Assembly: GCA_963784675.1 (NCBI GenBank)
Contig: CAWASE010000003.1
Coordinates: forward strand, 1 to 64,000
DNA from: SCTD01 sp963784675
GTDB taxonomy: Bacteria; Actinomycetota; Actinomycetes; Mycobacteriales; SCTD01
DNA length: 64,000 nt
Direction of reading: 5' to 3'
Shown here: positions 1 to 7,891 of the stretch, piece by piece
How positions within the stretch are numbered: the stretch's first letter is position 1
Layout: every line of letters begins with the position of its first letter
Translations under genes and position numbers: made by a program
The notes under the pieces: model-generated
Database searches by the model: none
Told to the model about the DNA's origin: nothing
Seen by the model: the letters and a program-made list of their open reading frames with translations, nothing else

Positions 1-318
1 CAGAAGCTCCTGCTGGGCCGCGAGATGAGCGGCCACCCGTCGCTGCTGGTCGCGTCCCACCCCACCCGCGGCGTCGACGTCGGCGCGCAGGCGGCCGTCT
101 GGGACCAGCTGCGCGCGGCCCGTCGCGAGGGGCTGGCGGTGCTGCTGGTGTCGGCCGACCTGGAAGAGCTGATCGGCCTGAGCGACACCCTGGTCGTCAT
201 GCTGCGCGGGCGCTTGGTCGCCACCCTCGCCCCGGCCACCACGACGCCGGAGAGCCTGGGCAGTGCGATGACCGGCGCCGACAGCAGCACCCTGGCGGGA
301 GCCGGTGGGCCCGCATGA
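1..318 (+). CDS. Nucleoside ABC transporter ATP-binding protein, C-terminal fragment
   Basis: The reading frame is open from base 1, so the gene begins left of the window; only about 105 residues remain. They start with QKLLLGREM, the tail of the ABC signature region, and continue with LLVASHPTRGVDVGAQ, which matches the second nucleotide-binding domain of the large double-domain ATPases of BmpA/Nup-type simple sugar and nucleoside importers (Walker-B Asp-Glu replaced by Ser-His, as is common there). The end has the usual LVSADLEELIGLSD segment. It overlaps the next permease gene by four bases (ATGA), so it belongs to the same operon. A substrate-binding BMP lipoprotein would be expected further upstream. 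Confidence 0.85.
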   Translation, partial: QKLLLGREMSGHPSLLVASHPTRGVDVGAQAAVWDQLRAARREGLAVLLVSADLEELIGLSDTLVVMLRGRLVATLAPATTTPESLGSAMTGADSSTLAGAGGPA

Positions 319-1520
319 GCCTGCTGGCCGCTGAGCGCGCCGAGGCCGTACCGCCTGTCCCCCCGGGGCGGCGGCTGCCGAGGCCGGACCCGCGACGCCT
401 GCTGCTCGGGGTGGCTGCGCCCGCGCTCGCGGCGCTGGTCGCGCTGGCGGTGGCCTCGGTGGCGCTGGTCGCCAGCGGCAGCAACCCCCTCACCGTCTAC
501 GACAAGATGCTCACCGACGGCACCACCACGCGCTCGCTGCTGATCACCGTGAACAACGCCGTGCCGCTGTACCTGTCGGCGCTGGCCGTCGCGCTCGGCT
601 TCCGGATGGGTCTGTTCAACATCGGCGTGCAGGGCCAGTACCAGCTCGCCGCGCTGCTGGCCGCGGGTGCGGGAGCCGCCGTGACGCTGCCCGGACCGCT
701 TCACCTCGCCTTCGTCGTCGTCGTGGCGATGGCCGTCGGTGCGCTGTGGTCCGGCGTGGCGGCTGTGCTGAAGACCGCGCGCGGGGTCAGCGAGGTGATC
801 TCCACGATCATGCTCAACGTCATCGCGGGAGGCATCGCGGCCTATCTGCTCTCGACCTACCTGCAGGAGAAGGTCGCCGGCAGCAACAACAGCCGCACCC
901 CGCTGCTGCCCGAGAGCGCCCGCTTCCCCGACCTGGACGGCGTGCTGCGCGCGTTCGGGGTCATCCCGCCGCAGGGCACCCGCCTCGGCGGCTTCCTGGT
1001 CGTCGCGATCGTGGTCGGGGTGCTCTACGGCGTCGTCGTCTCGCGCAGCCGGTTCGGCTTCGACCTGCGGGCCACCGGGCTCAACCCCTCGGCCGCCGTC
1101 GCGAGCGGCGTCGACGCGAAGCGGATGACCCTCGTGACGATGCTGCTGTCCGGCGCGATCGCCGGGCTCGTCGGGCTGCCGCAGCTGCTGGGCACCAGCT
1201 ACTCCTACGGCCTGGACTTCCAGACCGGGCTGGGCTTCACCGGCATCGGCGTGGCGCTGCTCGGACGCGGCTCGCCCGTGGGCATCGCCTTCGCCGCCCT
1301 GCTGTTCGCCTTCCTGGAGCGCTCCTCGGCCACCCTGCAGCGCATCGACGTGCCGACCGAGATCTACGTGATCATGCAGGGCTCCATCGTGCTCTCGGTC
1401 GTCGTCGCCTACGAGGCCGTCCGCCGGATCGGTGTCGCCCAGGCCGAGCGGGCGGTGCGGCGCGACGTCGAGCCGGCGTCCGGCACGCCGGCGTCCAGCA
1501 CACCGGCGGGTCCGGCATGA
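315..1520 (+). CDS. Nucleoside/simple sugar ABC transporter permease 1
   Basis: A 401-residue integral membrane protein of the BPD_transp_2 permease family (the YufP/NupP type of nucleoside importers). After a basic N-terminus come about eight to ten hydrophobic segments. The conserved stretch FRMGLFNIGVQGQYQ (about residue 95) and the cytoplasmic-loop segment GLNPSAAVASGVD are typical of the first permease of these importers. The start ATG overlaps the ATPase stop, and the end overlaps the second permease by ATGA. Together with the neighbouring deaminase and phosphorylase genes this points to nucleoside import. The exact substrate is inferred from context only. Confidence 0.88.
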   Translation: MSLLAAERAEAVPPVPPGRRLPRPDPRRLLLGVAAPALAALVALAVASVALVASGSNPLTVYDKMLTDGTTTRSLLITVNNAVPLYLSALAVALGFRMGLFNIGVQGQYQLAALLAAGAGAAVTLPGPLHLAFVVVVAMAVGALWSGVAAVLKTARGVSEVISTIMLNVIAGGIAAYLLSTYLQEKVAGSNNSRTPLLPESARFPDLDGVLRAFGVIPPQGTRLGGFLVVAIVVGVLYGVVVSRSRFGFDLRATGLNPSAAVASGVDAKRMTLVTMLLSGAIAGLVGLPQLLGTSYSYGLDFQTGLGFTGIGVALLGRGSPVGIAFAALLFAFLERSSATLQRIDVPTEIYVIMQGSIVLSVVVAYEAVRRIGVAQAERAVRRDVEPASGTPASSTPAGPA

Positions 1521-2794
1521 CCGCTCCCGACCTCGCGGTCGTCTCGCCCTCCCCCGGCGGACGACGGCGGCGCCCGCCGCCGGTGCGGCTCCCGGCCGTC
1601 GTCGTCACGCTGGTGGGCCTGGTCGTGCTGCTGTCGGTCTGCCGGGTCGTCAGCGGCGCGGACGACCTCACCAGCAGCGGCACGTTCGGGGCGGCGCTGC
1701 GCCTGGCCGTCCCGATCGGGCTGGCCGCGCTCGGCGGGCTGTGGGCCGAGCGGGCGGGGGTCGTGAACATCGGCCTGGAGGGCATGCTGATCCTCGGCAC
1801 CTGGTTCGGGGCCTACGTCGCCTACTACCACGGGCCCTACCTGGGCGTGCTGGCCGCGCTCGCCGCCGGCGCGGTCGGCGGTCTGCTGCACGCGCTGGCC
1901 ACCGTCACCTTCGGGGTCGACCACGTGGTCTCCGGCGTCGCGATCAACCTGCTCGGCGGCGGCCTCGCGCGCTACCTGTCCTCGCTCGCCTACGGCGGCG
2001 ACGACCGCCCGCCCGGCTCGGGACAGACGCAGTCGCCCACCACGCAGGGGCTGCCGCGGATCTCGCTGCCGGTCCTGTCCGACGGGCCCGACCTGCTCGG
2101 CGACCTGGAGCGCCGGCACTGGTTCCTGCTGTCCGACGTCGCAGGCATCGCGCGCGGGCTCACCGCCGACGTCTCGCTGCTGACGCTCCTCGCGGTGCTG
2201 CTGGTGCCCTTCTCCTTCTTCGTGCTGTGGCGGACGGCCTTCGGCCTGCGGCTGCGCTCGGTGGGCGAGAACCCGGTGGCCGCCGACTCGCTCGGCGTGC
2301 CGGTCTACCGGCTCAAGTACGCCGCCGTGACGATCTCCGGCGCGCTCGCCGGCCTCGGCGGGGCGTCGCTGGTCATCGGCTCGATCTACCGCGAGGGCCA
2401 GACCGCCGGCCGAGGGTTCATCGGCCTCGCGGCGGTCATCTTCGGCAACTGGCGGCCCGGCGGGCTCGCGGCCGGGGCGAGCCTGTTCGGGTACGCCGAT
2501 GCCGTGCAGCTGCGGGCCGGCGCGTCCGTGCGCGCGCTGCTGCTGTTCGTCGCGCTGCTGCTCGTCGTCGTCGCGGTCCGGCAGGCGCTGCTGCGCAAGA
2601 TCCCACTGGCGGTGGCCGCCGTGCTCATCGGCGGGGCGTTCTTCCTCTGGTACTCCGTCGTCGACACCGTGCCCTCGCAGCTGGTCGGGTTCACCCCCCA
2701 CCTGGTGACGCTGCTGGTGCTGGCCGTCGCGTCGCAGCGGCTGCGTCCACCGGCCGCCGACGGCTTGCCCTACCGCCGCGGGCAGCAGACGTGA
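1517..2794 (+). CDS. Nucleoside/simple sugar ABC transporter permease 2
   Basis: A 425-residue partner permease of the same importer. The frame is open far upstream, but the ATG at 1517 forms an ATGA overlap with the first permease and gives a normal length, so it is chosen. It carries the family segment GVVNIGLEGMLILGTW (about residue 75) and VGENPVAADSLGV in the cytoplasmic loop, with many hydrophobic helices, including a C-terminal extension of three more. The stop overlaps the GTG of the cytidine deaminase gene. Import and deamination are therefore translationally coupled. Confidence 0.88.
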   Translation: MTAPDLAVVSPSPGGRRRRPPPVRLPAVVVTLVGLVVLLSVCRVVSGADDLTSSGTFGAALRLAVPIGLAALGGLWAERAGVVNIGLEGMLILGTWFGAYVAYYHGPYLGVLAALAAGAVGGLLHALATVTFGVDHVVSGVAINLLGGGLARYLSSLAYGGDDRPPGSGQTQSPTTQGLPRISLPVLSDGPDLLGDLERRHWFLLSDVAGIARGLTADVSLLTLLAVLLVPFSFFVLWRTAFGLRLRSVGENPVAADSLGVPVYRLKYAAVTISGALAGLGGASLVIGSIYREGQTAGRGFIGLAAVIFGNWRPGGLAAGASLFGYADAVQLRAGASVRALLLFVALLLVVVAVRQALLRKIPLAVAAVLIGGAFFLWYSVVDTVPSQLVGFTPHLVTLLVLAVASQRLRPPAADGLPYRRGQQT

Positions 2795-3195
2795 CGCCCG
2801 ACCTCGCGGCCGCGGAGCTCTGGACGGACCTGCGGGCCCGCGCCGTCGCGGCGGCCGCCTCCGCGTACGCGCCCTACTCCGGCCTGCACGTAGGCGTCGC
2901 AGCGCTGCTCGTCGACGGCCGGGTGCTGACCGGTGTGAACGTCGAGAACGCCTCCTACGGGCTGACCCTGTGCGCGGAGTGCGGGCTCGTCTCGGCCCTG
3001 CACGCCGCGGGCGGCGGGCGGCTCGCGGCGCTGGCCTGCCGCTCCGGCGAGGGCGCGCTGCTGATGCCGTGCGGGCGCTGCCGACAGCTGCTGTGGGAGC
3101 ACGGTGGGCCGGACCTGCTCGTCGACACCCCGCGCGGCGTCCTGCCGATGACCGAGGTGCTGCCCGACGCCTTCGGGGCGCAGGACCTGACATGA
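2791..3195 (+). CDS. cdd: Cytidine deaminase
   Basis: A 134-residue enzyme that hydrolyses cytidine and deoxycytidine to uridine and deoxyuridine with release of ammonia. The GTG start at 2791 overlaps the permease stop (GTGA). The zinc site is visible as CAEC (Cys and catalytic Glu, about residue 60) and PCGRCRQ (two further Cys ligands, about residue 95). NVENASYG is the nucleoside-binding segment. Length and motifs fit the short tetrameric cytidine deaminases. Its place between nucleoside permeases and thymidine phosphorylase matches the cdd-deoA-add order known from mycobacteria. Confidence 0.95.
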   Translation: MTPDLAAAELWTDLRARAVAAAASAYAPYSGLHVGVAALLVDGRVLTGVNVENASYGLTLCAECGLVSALHAAGGGRLAALACRSGEGALLMPCGRCRQLLWEHGGPDLLVDTPRGVLPMTEVLPDAFGAQDLT

Positions 3196-3227
3196 GCGCG
3201 CACCCGGACCCGGCGGCGACGCCGTGA
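3192..3227 (+). other. Eleven-codon coupled mini-ORF between cdd and deoA
   Basis: An ATG at 3192 overlaps the cdd stop as ATGA, and this frame reads MSAHPDPAATP before a stop that overlaps the GTG of deoA as GTGA. The mini-ORF is thus coupled at both ends and could pass terminating ribosomes on to deoA, which has no clear Shine-Dalgarno of its own. The peptide itself resembles nothing known. It may be only a spacer. Confidence 0.25.
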
Positions 3228-4513
3228 CGAGCGCTGTCGAGGTCATCGCCACCAAGCGGGACGGCGGCGTGCTGTCCGACGAGCAGATCGGCTGGGTCCT
3301 CGCCGCGTACGTGCGCGGCGAGGTGGCCCACGAGCAGATGAGCGCGCTGCTGATGGCCATCGTCTGGCGCGGCCTGTCCGCCGGCGAGCTCAGCGCCTGG
3401 ACGACGGCGATGGTCGACTCCGGGACCCGGCTGGACCTGTCCGGGATCGGCCGCCCGGTGGTCGACAAGCACTCCAGCGGCGGGGTCGGCGACAAGGTGT
3501 CGCTGGTCGTGGCGCCGCTGGTGGCGAGCCTGGGCGTCGCCGTCCCGAAGCTGTCCGGCCGCGGGCTGGGACACACCGGGGGCACCCTGGACAAGCTGGA
3601 GGCGATCCCCGGATGGCGCGGCGAGCTCTCGCAGCAGCAGCTCCTCACCCAGCTGCGCGAGGTCGGCGCCGTCATCGCCGCGGCCGGCGACGACCTCGCC
3701 CCGGCCGACAAGCAGCTCTACGCCCTGCGCGACGTCACCGGCACCGTCCCGTCGATCCCGCTCATCGCCAGCAGCATCATGAGCAAGAAGATCGCCGGCG
3801 GGGCCGCTGCGGTGCTGCTCGACATCAAGGTCGGAGCCGGGGCGTTCCTGCGGGAGCGGGCCCCCGCGCTCGAGCTGGCCCGCACCATGGTCCGGCTGGG
3901 CACCGACGCCGGCGTGCGCACCGTCTGCCTGCTCACGTCCATGCAGGCGCCGCTGGGCCGGGCCGTCGGCAACGCGCTGGAGGTGGGCGAGGCCGTCGAG
4001 GTGCTGTCCGGCGGCGGACCGCCCGACCTCGTCGAGGTGTGCCTGGCGGTGGCCCGCGAGATGCTGGCGCTGGGCGGCTCGGCCGCCGATCCCGCCGCCG
4101 CGCTGGCCGACGGCTCCGCGCTGCGGGTGTGGGAGCAGATGGTCCGGGCGCAGGGAGGCGACCCGTCGGCGCCGCTGCCCGTGGCGGCCGGTACGCAGGT
4201 GCTGACCGCGTCCCGGAGCGGGTTCGTGGGCGCCGTCGACGCCCTGGCGGTCGGCACGGCCGCGTGGCGGCTCGGCGCCGGGCGGGCCCGCAAGGAGGAC
4301 CGGGTGGACCCTGCCGCAGGCGTGGTGCTGGCCGTGGGCGTCGGGGCGGCCGTGCGCGCCGGGCAGGTGCTGTGCACCCTGCACGCGTCCGAGCCGGCCC
4401 GGCTGGCCGACGGCCTGGCGGCGCTGCAGTCGGCCTTCGAGGTCGTCGACCAGCCCCCGGAGCCGGTGCTGCTGGTGCTGGCCCGCATCGACGCCGACAG
4501 CGGTGGTGCGTGA
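3224..4513 (+). CDS. deoA: Thymidine (pyrimidine-nucleoside) phosphorylase
   Basis: A 429-residue cytosolic enzyme converting thymidine and deoxyuridine plus phosphate to base and deoxyribose-1-phosphate. Signature features: VVDKHSSGGVGDK (phosphate-binding loop, about residue 82), KLSGRGLGHTGGTLDK (about residue 112) and SIMSKKIAGGAAA (about residue 185), followed by the C-terminal alpha/beta domain with the GRARKEDRVDPAAGV region. The GTG at 3224 is chosen because it abuts the upstream coding segment and gives the family length. Its product needs a phosphopentomutase and an aldolase, and candidates for both lie at 8.9-11.2 kb on the other strand. Confidence 0.95.
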   Translation: MTSAVEVIATKRDGGVLSDEQIGWVLAAYVRGEVAHEQMSALLMAIVWRGLSAGELSAWTTAMVDSGTRLDLSGIGRPVVDKHSSGGVGDKVSLVVAPLVASLGVAVPKLSGRGLGHTGGTLDKLEAIPGWRGELSQQQLLTQLREVGAVIAAAGDDLAPADKQLYALRDVTGTVPSIPLIASSIMSKKIAGGAAAVLLDIKVGAGAFLRERAPALELARTMVRLGTDAGVRTVCLLTSMQAPLGRAVGNALEVGEAVEVLSGGGPPDLVEVCLAVAREMLALGGSAADPAAALADGSALRVWEQMVRAQGGDPSAPLPVAAGTQVLTASRSGFVGAVDALAVGTAAWRLGAGRARKEDRVDPAAGVVLAVGVGAAVRAGQVLCTLHASEPARLADGLAALQSAFEVVDQPPEPVLLVLARIDADSGGA

Positions 4514-4563
4514 TGCTCAGCACCGGCCCGCAGGCCCGTGGCCGCGCTGACGAGGAGGACTGA
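4513..4563 (+). other. Sixteen-codon mini-ORF carrying the RBS of the next gene
   Basis: The ATG at 4513 shares its A with the deoA stop (TGATG). It encodes MLSTGPQARGRADEED and stops directly against the GTG of the dioxygenase gene at 4564. Its last codons contain GAGGAGG, the strong ribosome binding site of that gene. It is a coupling segment or a chance reading frame. No function can be assigned to the peptide. Confidence 0.25.
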
Positions 4564-5364
4564 GTGCTCGCCACCCCCCAGCGCGAGGCGTACGAGCGCG
4601 ACGGCTTCGTCGTCGTGCCGGACGTCGTCGGCGCCGACGACCGGGCCGCGCTGCTCGCCCGGGCCGCGCAGATCGCTGCGGACGCACCTGCGGAGACGTC
4701 GGTGTTCACGACGAAGGAGCAGGAGCGGGTCTCCGACGAGCGCTTCCTGTCCAGCGGCCCGGCGGTCACCTGCTTCACCGAGCCGGACGGCGTGACGCTC
4801 GCCAAGATCGGCCACGCCCTGCACGACCTGGACCCGGTCTTCGGTCCGTTCTCGCGGCAGCCTGTGTTCGCCGAGCTCGCCGCCGACGCCGGGATGACCG
4901 AGCCGCTGCTGCTGCAGTCGATGTACCTGTGCAAGGCGGCACGCTCGGGCGGAGAGGTCGACAGCCACCAGGACGCGACGTTCCTGTGGACGGAGCCGGT
5001 CACCGTCACCGGTCTGTGGGTCGCGCTGGAGGACGCCACCGTCGACAACGGCTGCCTGTGGGCGCTGCCCGGCGGGCACCGCACCGTCGCGCTGGAGCGC
5101 CGGTTCGTGCGGGTCGACGGCGGCACGGCCTTCGAGCGGCTGCGCGGACCGGTCGAGGTGCCGTCCGACGGCTGGGTGCCGCTGGAGGCCGCCGCCGGCA
5201 CCGTCGTGCTGCTGCACGGGCTGCTGCCGCACCGCAGCAGCGCCAACACCAGCGCCCGGTCGCGGGCCGCGTACTCGCTGCACCTGATCGAGGCGGCGGC
5301 GCGCTACCCGGCCGACAACTGGCTGCAGCGACCGGCCACGATGCCCGCCCGGGGCTTCGGGTGA
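4564..5364 (+). CDS. Phytanoyl-CoA dioxygenase (PhyH) family Fe(II)/2-oxoglutarate oxygenase
   Basis: A 266-residue protein of the PhyH/PHYHD1 family, which couples 2-oxoglutarate decarboxylation to substrate oxidation. The iron site can be read as the HxD pair in SHQDATFLW (about residue 139) and a distal His in LPHRSSANTS (about residue 225), with the following Arg/Ser region suited to bind 2-oxoglutarate. The N-terminus YERDGFVVVPDVV is typical. The GTG at 4564 has GAGGAGG seven bases upstream. The gene is locked between deoA and adenosine deaminase by an abutting mini-ORF and a GTGA overlap, so a nucleoside-related substrate is suspected. This is inference only; fatty-acyl substrates are the family's classical role. 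Confidence 0.85.
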   Translation: MLATPQREAYERDGFVVVPDVVGADDRAALLARAAQIAADAPAETSVFTTKEQERVSDERFLSSGPAVTCFTEPDGVTLAKIGHALHDLDPVFGPFSRQPVFAELAADAGMTEPLLLQSMYLCKAARSGGEVDSHQDATFLWTEPVTVTGLWVALEDATVDNGCLWALPGGHRTVALERRFVRVDGGTAFERLRGPVEVPSDGWVPLEAAAGTVVLLHGLLPHRSSANTSARSRAAYSLHLIEAAARYPADNWLQRPATMPARGFG

Positions 5365-6440
5365 GCGCCGGTGGCCCGGTCCCCACCGCCGCTGAGGTAC
5401 GGGCCGTGCCGAAGGTGCTGCTGCACGACCACCTCGACGGCGGCCTGCGTCCGCAGACGGTCGTCGAGCTGGCGGCCGAGTCGGGGTACGACGCCCTGCC
5501 CGTGAGCGAGCCGCAGGCGCTCGGCGCCTGGTTCCGAGCGAACGCCGACGCCGGGTCGCTGCCCCGCTACCTGTCGACGTTCGCGCACACCGTCGGGGTG
5601 ATGCAGACGCGCGAGGCGCTGGTGCGGGTGGCTCGCGAGTGTGCGGAGGACCTCGCCGCCGACGGCGTCGTCTACGCCGAGGTGCGCTTCGCCCCCGAGC
5701 TGCACCTGGAGCAGGGGCTGTCGCTGCCCGAGGTCGTCGAGGCGGTGCAGGAGGGCTACCGGCAGGGCTGCGACGGCACGTCGATCCGCGTCGTGACGCT
5801 GCTGACGGCCATGCGCCACGCGGCCCGGTCCCTGGAGATCGCCGAGCTCGCGGTGCGCTACCGCGACGAGGGCGTCGTCGGCTTCGACATCGCCGGCGCC
5901 GAGGCGGGCTTCCCGCCCTCGCGGCACCTGGCGGCCTTCCAGCACCTGCAGCGGGCCAACGGGCACTTCACCATCCACGCCGGCGAGGGCTTCGGGCTGC
6001 CGTCGATCTGGGAAGCGCTGCAGGAGTGCCACGCCGACCGGCTCGGCCACGGCGTCCGCCTGGTCGACGACATCACCGTCGGCGCCGACGGCACGGCGAC
6101 GCTCGGCCGGCTGGCGCAGTACGTCCGCGACTGCCGGATCCCGCTCGAGCTGTGCCCGACGTCCAACGTGCAGACCGGCGCGGCCCGCTCGGTGGCTGAG
6201 CACCCGATCGGGCTGCTGCGCGCGCTGCAGTTCCGCGTCACGGTGAACACCGACAACCGGCTGATGAGCGGCGTGAGCGTCTCGTCCGAGCTGTCGGCCC
6301 TGGTCGACGCCTTCGGCTACGGCTGGGCGGACCTGCGCTGGCTGACGGTGAACGCGATGAAGAGCGCCTTCGTCCCGTTCGACGAGCGGCTGGCCCTGAT
6401 CGACGACGTGATCAAGCCGGGCTACGCAGCCCTGGTCTGA
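5361..6440 (+). CDS. add: Adenosine deaminase
   Basis: A 359-residue amidohydrolase that deaminates adenosine and deoxyadenosine to inosine and deoxyinosine. Zinc and substrate motifs are complete: HDHLDGGLRP (about residue 17, first two metal His), HAGEGFG (about residue 205), RLGHGVRL (about residue 228), CPTSNVQTGA and VNTDNRLMSG (about residue 298, metal Asp). The GTG at 5361 overlaps the dioxygenase stop as GTGA; upstream readings run into that gene. It is the last gene of the plus-strand operon and is followed by a long hairpin. Its inosine product would be a substrate of the purine nucleoside phosphorylase encoded at 11.2-12.0 kb. Confidence 0.95.
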   Translation: MSAGGPVPTAAEVRAVPKVLLHDHLDGGLRPQTVVELAAESGYDALPVSEPQALGAWFRANADAGSLPRYLSTFAHTVGVMQTREALVRVARECAEDLAADGVVYAEVRFAPELHLEQGLSLPEVVEAVQEGYRQGCDGTSIRVVTLLTAMRHAARSLEIAELAVRYRDEGVVGFDIAGAEAGFPPSRHLAAFQHLQRANGHFTIHAGEGFGLPSIWEALQECHADRLGHGVRLVDDITVGADGTATLGRLAQYVRDCRIPLELCPTSNVQTGAARSVAEHPIGLLRALQFRVTVNTDNRLMSGVSVSSELSALVDAFGYGWADLRWLTVNAMKSAFVPFDERLALIDDVIKPGYAALV

Positions 6441-6483
6441 GGCCCGGACCGGCCACCCCGCGCCACCCCACCGCCTGGGAGCC

Positions 6484-6545
6484 CGCGAGGGTCGGGAACC
6501 GCCCCGCTCGCAGCTCGGCGAGCGGGGCGTACCCCGACCCTCGCG
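6484..6545. terminator. Long two-tier inverted repeat between convergent genes
   Basis: The outer arms CGCGAGGGTCGGG (6484-6496) and CCCGACCCTCGCG (6533-6545) are perfect complements. Inside them, CGCCCCGCTCGC (6500-6511) pairs perfectly with GCGAGCGGGGCG (6518-6529) around a six-base loop. It lies between the ends of add and the convergent enoyl reductase gene and has no U tract. It probably acts as a bidirectional terminator, as strong GC hairpins do in actinomycetes. Confidence 0.8.
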
Positions 6546-6597
6546 GCGGGGTGCAGGTGGGGGTGGGGGTGCGGGCGCGGGTGCGGGCGAGCTGCCG

Positions 6598-7827
6598 TCA
6601 GGCCAGCAGCTCGGTGCGGATCGTGAAGCCCTGCGCGCGCAGCCGGTCGGTGAGCAGCGCCCCCATGGCGGTGGCCGGGGTCAGGACGCCGCCGCCACCA
6701 CCGGGCCGGTCGCCGTCGGGCAGGTCGTCGCCGGCCAGGCACAGCCCGGCCTGGCCGAACATCACCGCGGTCGCCGCGTAGCCGGGGTCGCCCTGGGCCG
6801 ACACGGTGGTCCGGTAGCGCGCGCCGCTGGTCGTCCCGGCGGTGATCTCGACGGTGAAGTGCCCCTTGCGCTGGGCGTCCTCGTCCGGCCCCTCCCCCGG
6901 CTTGGGCAGCAGCCGGTCCAGCAGCGGACGGGTGAGCGGCAGCGCCAGGCCCGCCCCGACCAGGCCCACGCCCAGGCCGGTGGCCGCAGCCAGCACCGGA
7001 CCCGCCGGGCTGGAGCCGAAGCTCATCACCTCGGTGTAGCGGAAGCGGCGACCGTAGGACCAGTCGGTCAGGGCGTTGCTGCGGCGCACGATGCGGGTGT
7101 TGAACGGACCCATGACGAACGGACCCGTCCAACGGCCGTCGACCCGGCCGACCCCGAAGGAGTCGCGCTCGCTGCCGAGGTCGGGCTCGGCGCTGCGGTC
7201 CGGCGACAGCGCGTACGGGTCCAGCAGCACCTTGCGCCGGTCGCTGTCGCCGCGGATCTCGTCGACGACCGTGCGCATCGAGTCGATGGTGCCGCCGCTG
7301 AAGCCGCCACGCACCGAGACGAGAACGAGCGTGGTGTCGGTGAGCTCGCCCGCCTCGTCGGCGCGCACCCGCTCTGCCGTGGCGAGCACCCCCAGGTCGG
7401 ACGGGATGCTGTCGAAGCCGCAGGCGTGCGTGATCCGGGCCCCGGTGGCGACGGCCCGCTCGTGCAGGGCCTCGACGCTGTCGCGGACGAACAGCGTCTC
7501 GCCGGTGAGGTCGCCGTAGTGCGTGCCGGCGTCGGCGCAGGCGCTGACCAGCGGCAGCCCGTACTTCAGGTACGGCCCGACCGTCGTCAGGACGGCCGTG
7601 GTCGACGCCGCGAGGGTGGCCATCGACGCGGCATCGGAGGAGTCGGCGGTGATCGTCGGCCAGTCGACGCCCAGCTCGGACCGGAGCGCCGCCAGCTTGG
7701 CGTCCGAGCGACCGGCCAGCGCGACGCGCAGGCCGTCGGGCGCCGTCGACGCGAGGTGCCGCGCGGTGAGCCTGCCGACGAAGCCGGTCGCGCCGAACAG
7801 GACGAGGTCGTGGGTGCGGTCGGCCAT
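6598..7827 (-). CDS. Saccharopine dehydrogenase-like trans-acting enoyl reductase family protein
   Basis: A 409-residue NAD(P)-binding protein. The N-terminus LVLFGATGFVGRLTARHL is a Rossmann dinucleotide fold, followed by AGRSDAKL and TTVGPYLKYG, the hallmarks of the family related to saccharopine dehydrogenase reductases. That family includes mycobacterial trans-acting enoyl reductases of lipid synthesis. Two hydrophobic segments near residues 280-305 suggest membrane association. The ATG at 7827 is preceded by TAGCGT six bases upstream, so the message is probably leaderless. Nothing nearby fixes the substrate. It is convergent with add and divergent from the peptidase gene. Confidence 0.8.
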   Translation of the reverse strand: MADRTHDLVLFGATGFVGRLTARHLASTAPDGLRVALAGRSDAKLAALRSELGVDWPTITADSSDAASMATLAASTTAVLTTVGPYLKYGLPLVSACADAGTHYGDLTGETLFVRDSVEALHERAVATGARITHACGFDSIPSDLGVLATAERVRADEAGELTDTTLVLVSVRGGFSGGTIDSMRTVVDEIRGDSDRRKVLLDPYALSPDRSAEPDLGSERDSFGVGRVDGRWTGPFVMGPFNTRIVRRSNALTDWSYGRRFRYTEVMSFGSSPAGPVLAAATGLGVGLVGAGLALPLTRPLLDRLLPKPGEGPDEDAQRKGHFTVEITAGTTSGARYRTTVSAQGDPGYAATAVMFGQAGLCLAGDDLPDGDRPGGGGGVLTPATAMGALLTDRLRAQGFTIRTELLA

Positions 7828-7891
7828 GCATGAACGCTAGCGGTCGTTCCCGGGGCGGCGGTCCACGGCCGCTGGCCCTAGCGTTCCCCGG
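7828..7891. promoter_or_regulatory. Divergent leaderless promoter pair
   Basis: On the minus strand TAGCGT (7834-7839) ends six bases before the ATG at 7827. On the plus strand TAGCGT (7879-7884) ends seven bases before the GTG at 7892. Both fit the actinobacterial TANNNT -10 with transcription starting at the start codon. No Shine-Dalgarno precedes either gene. Confidence 0.65.
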
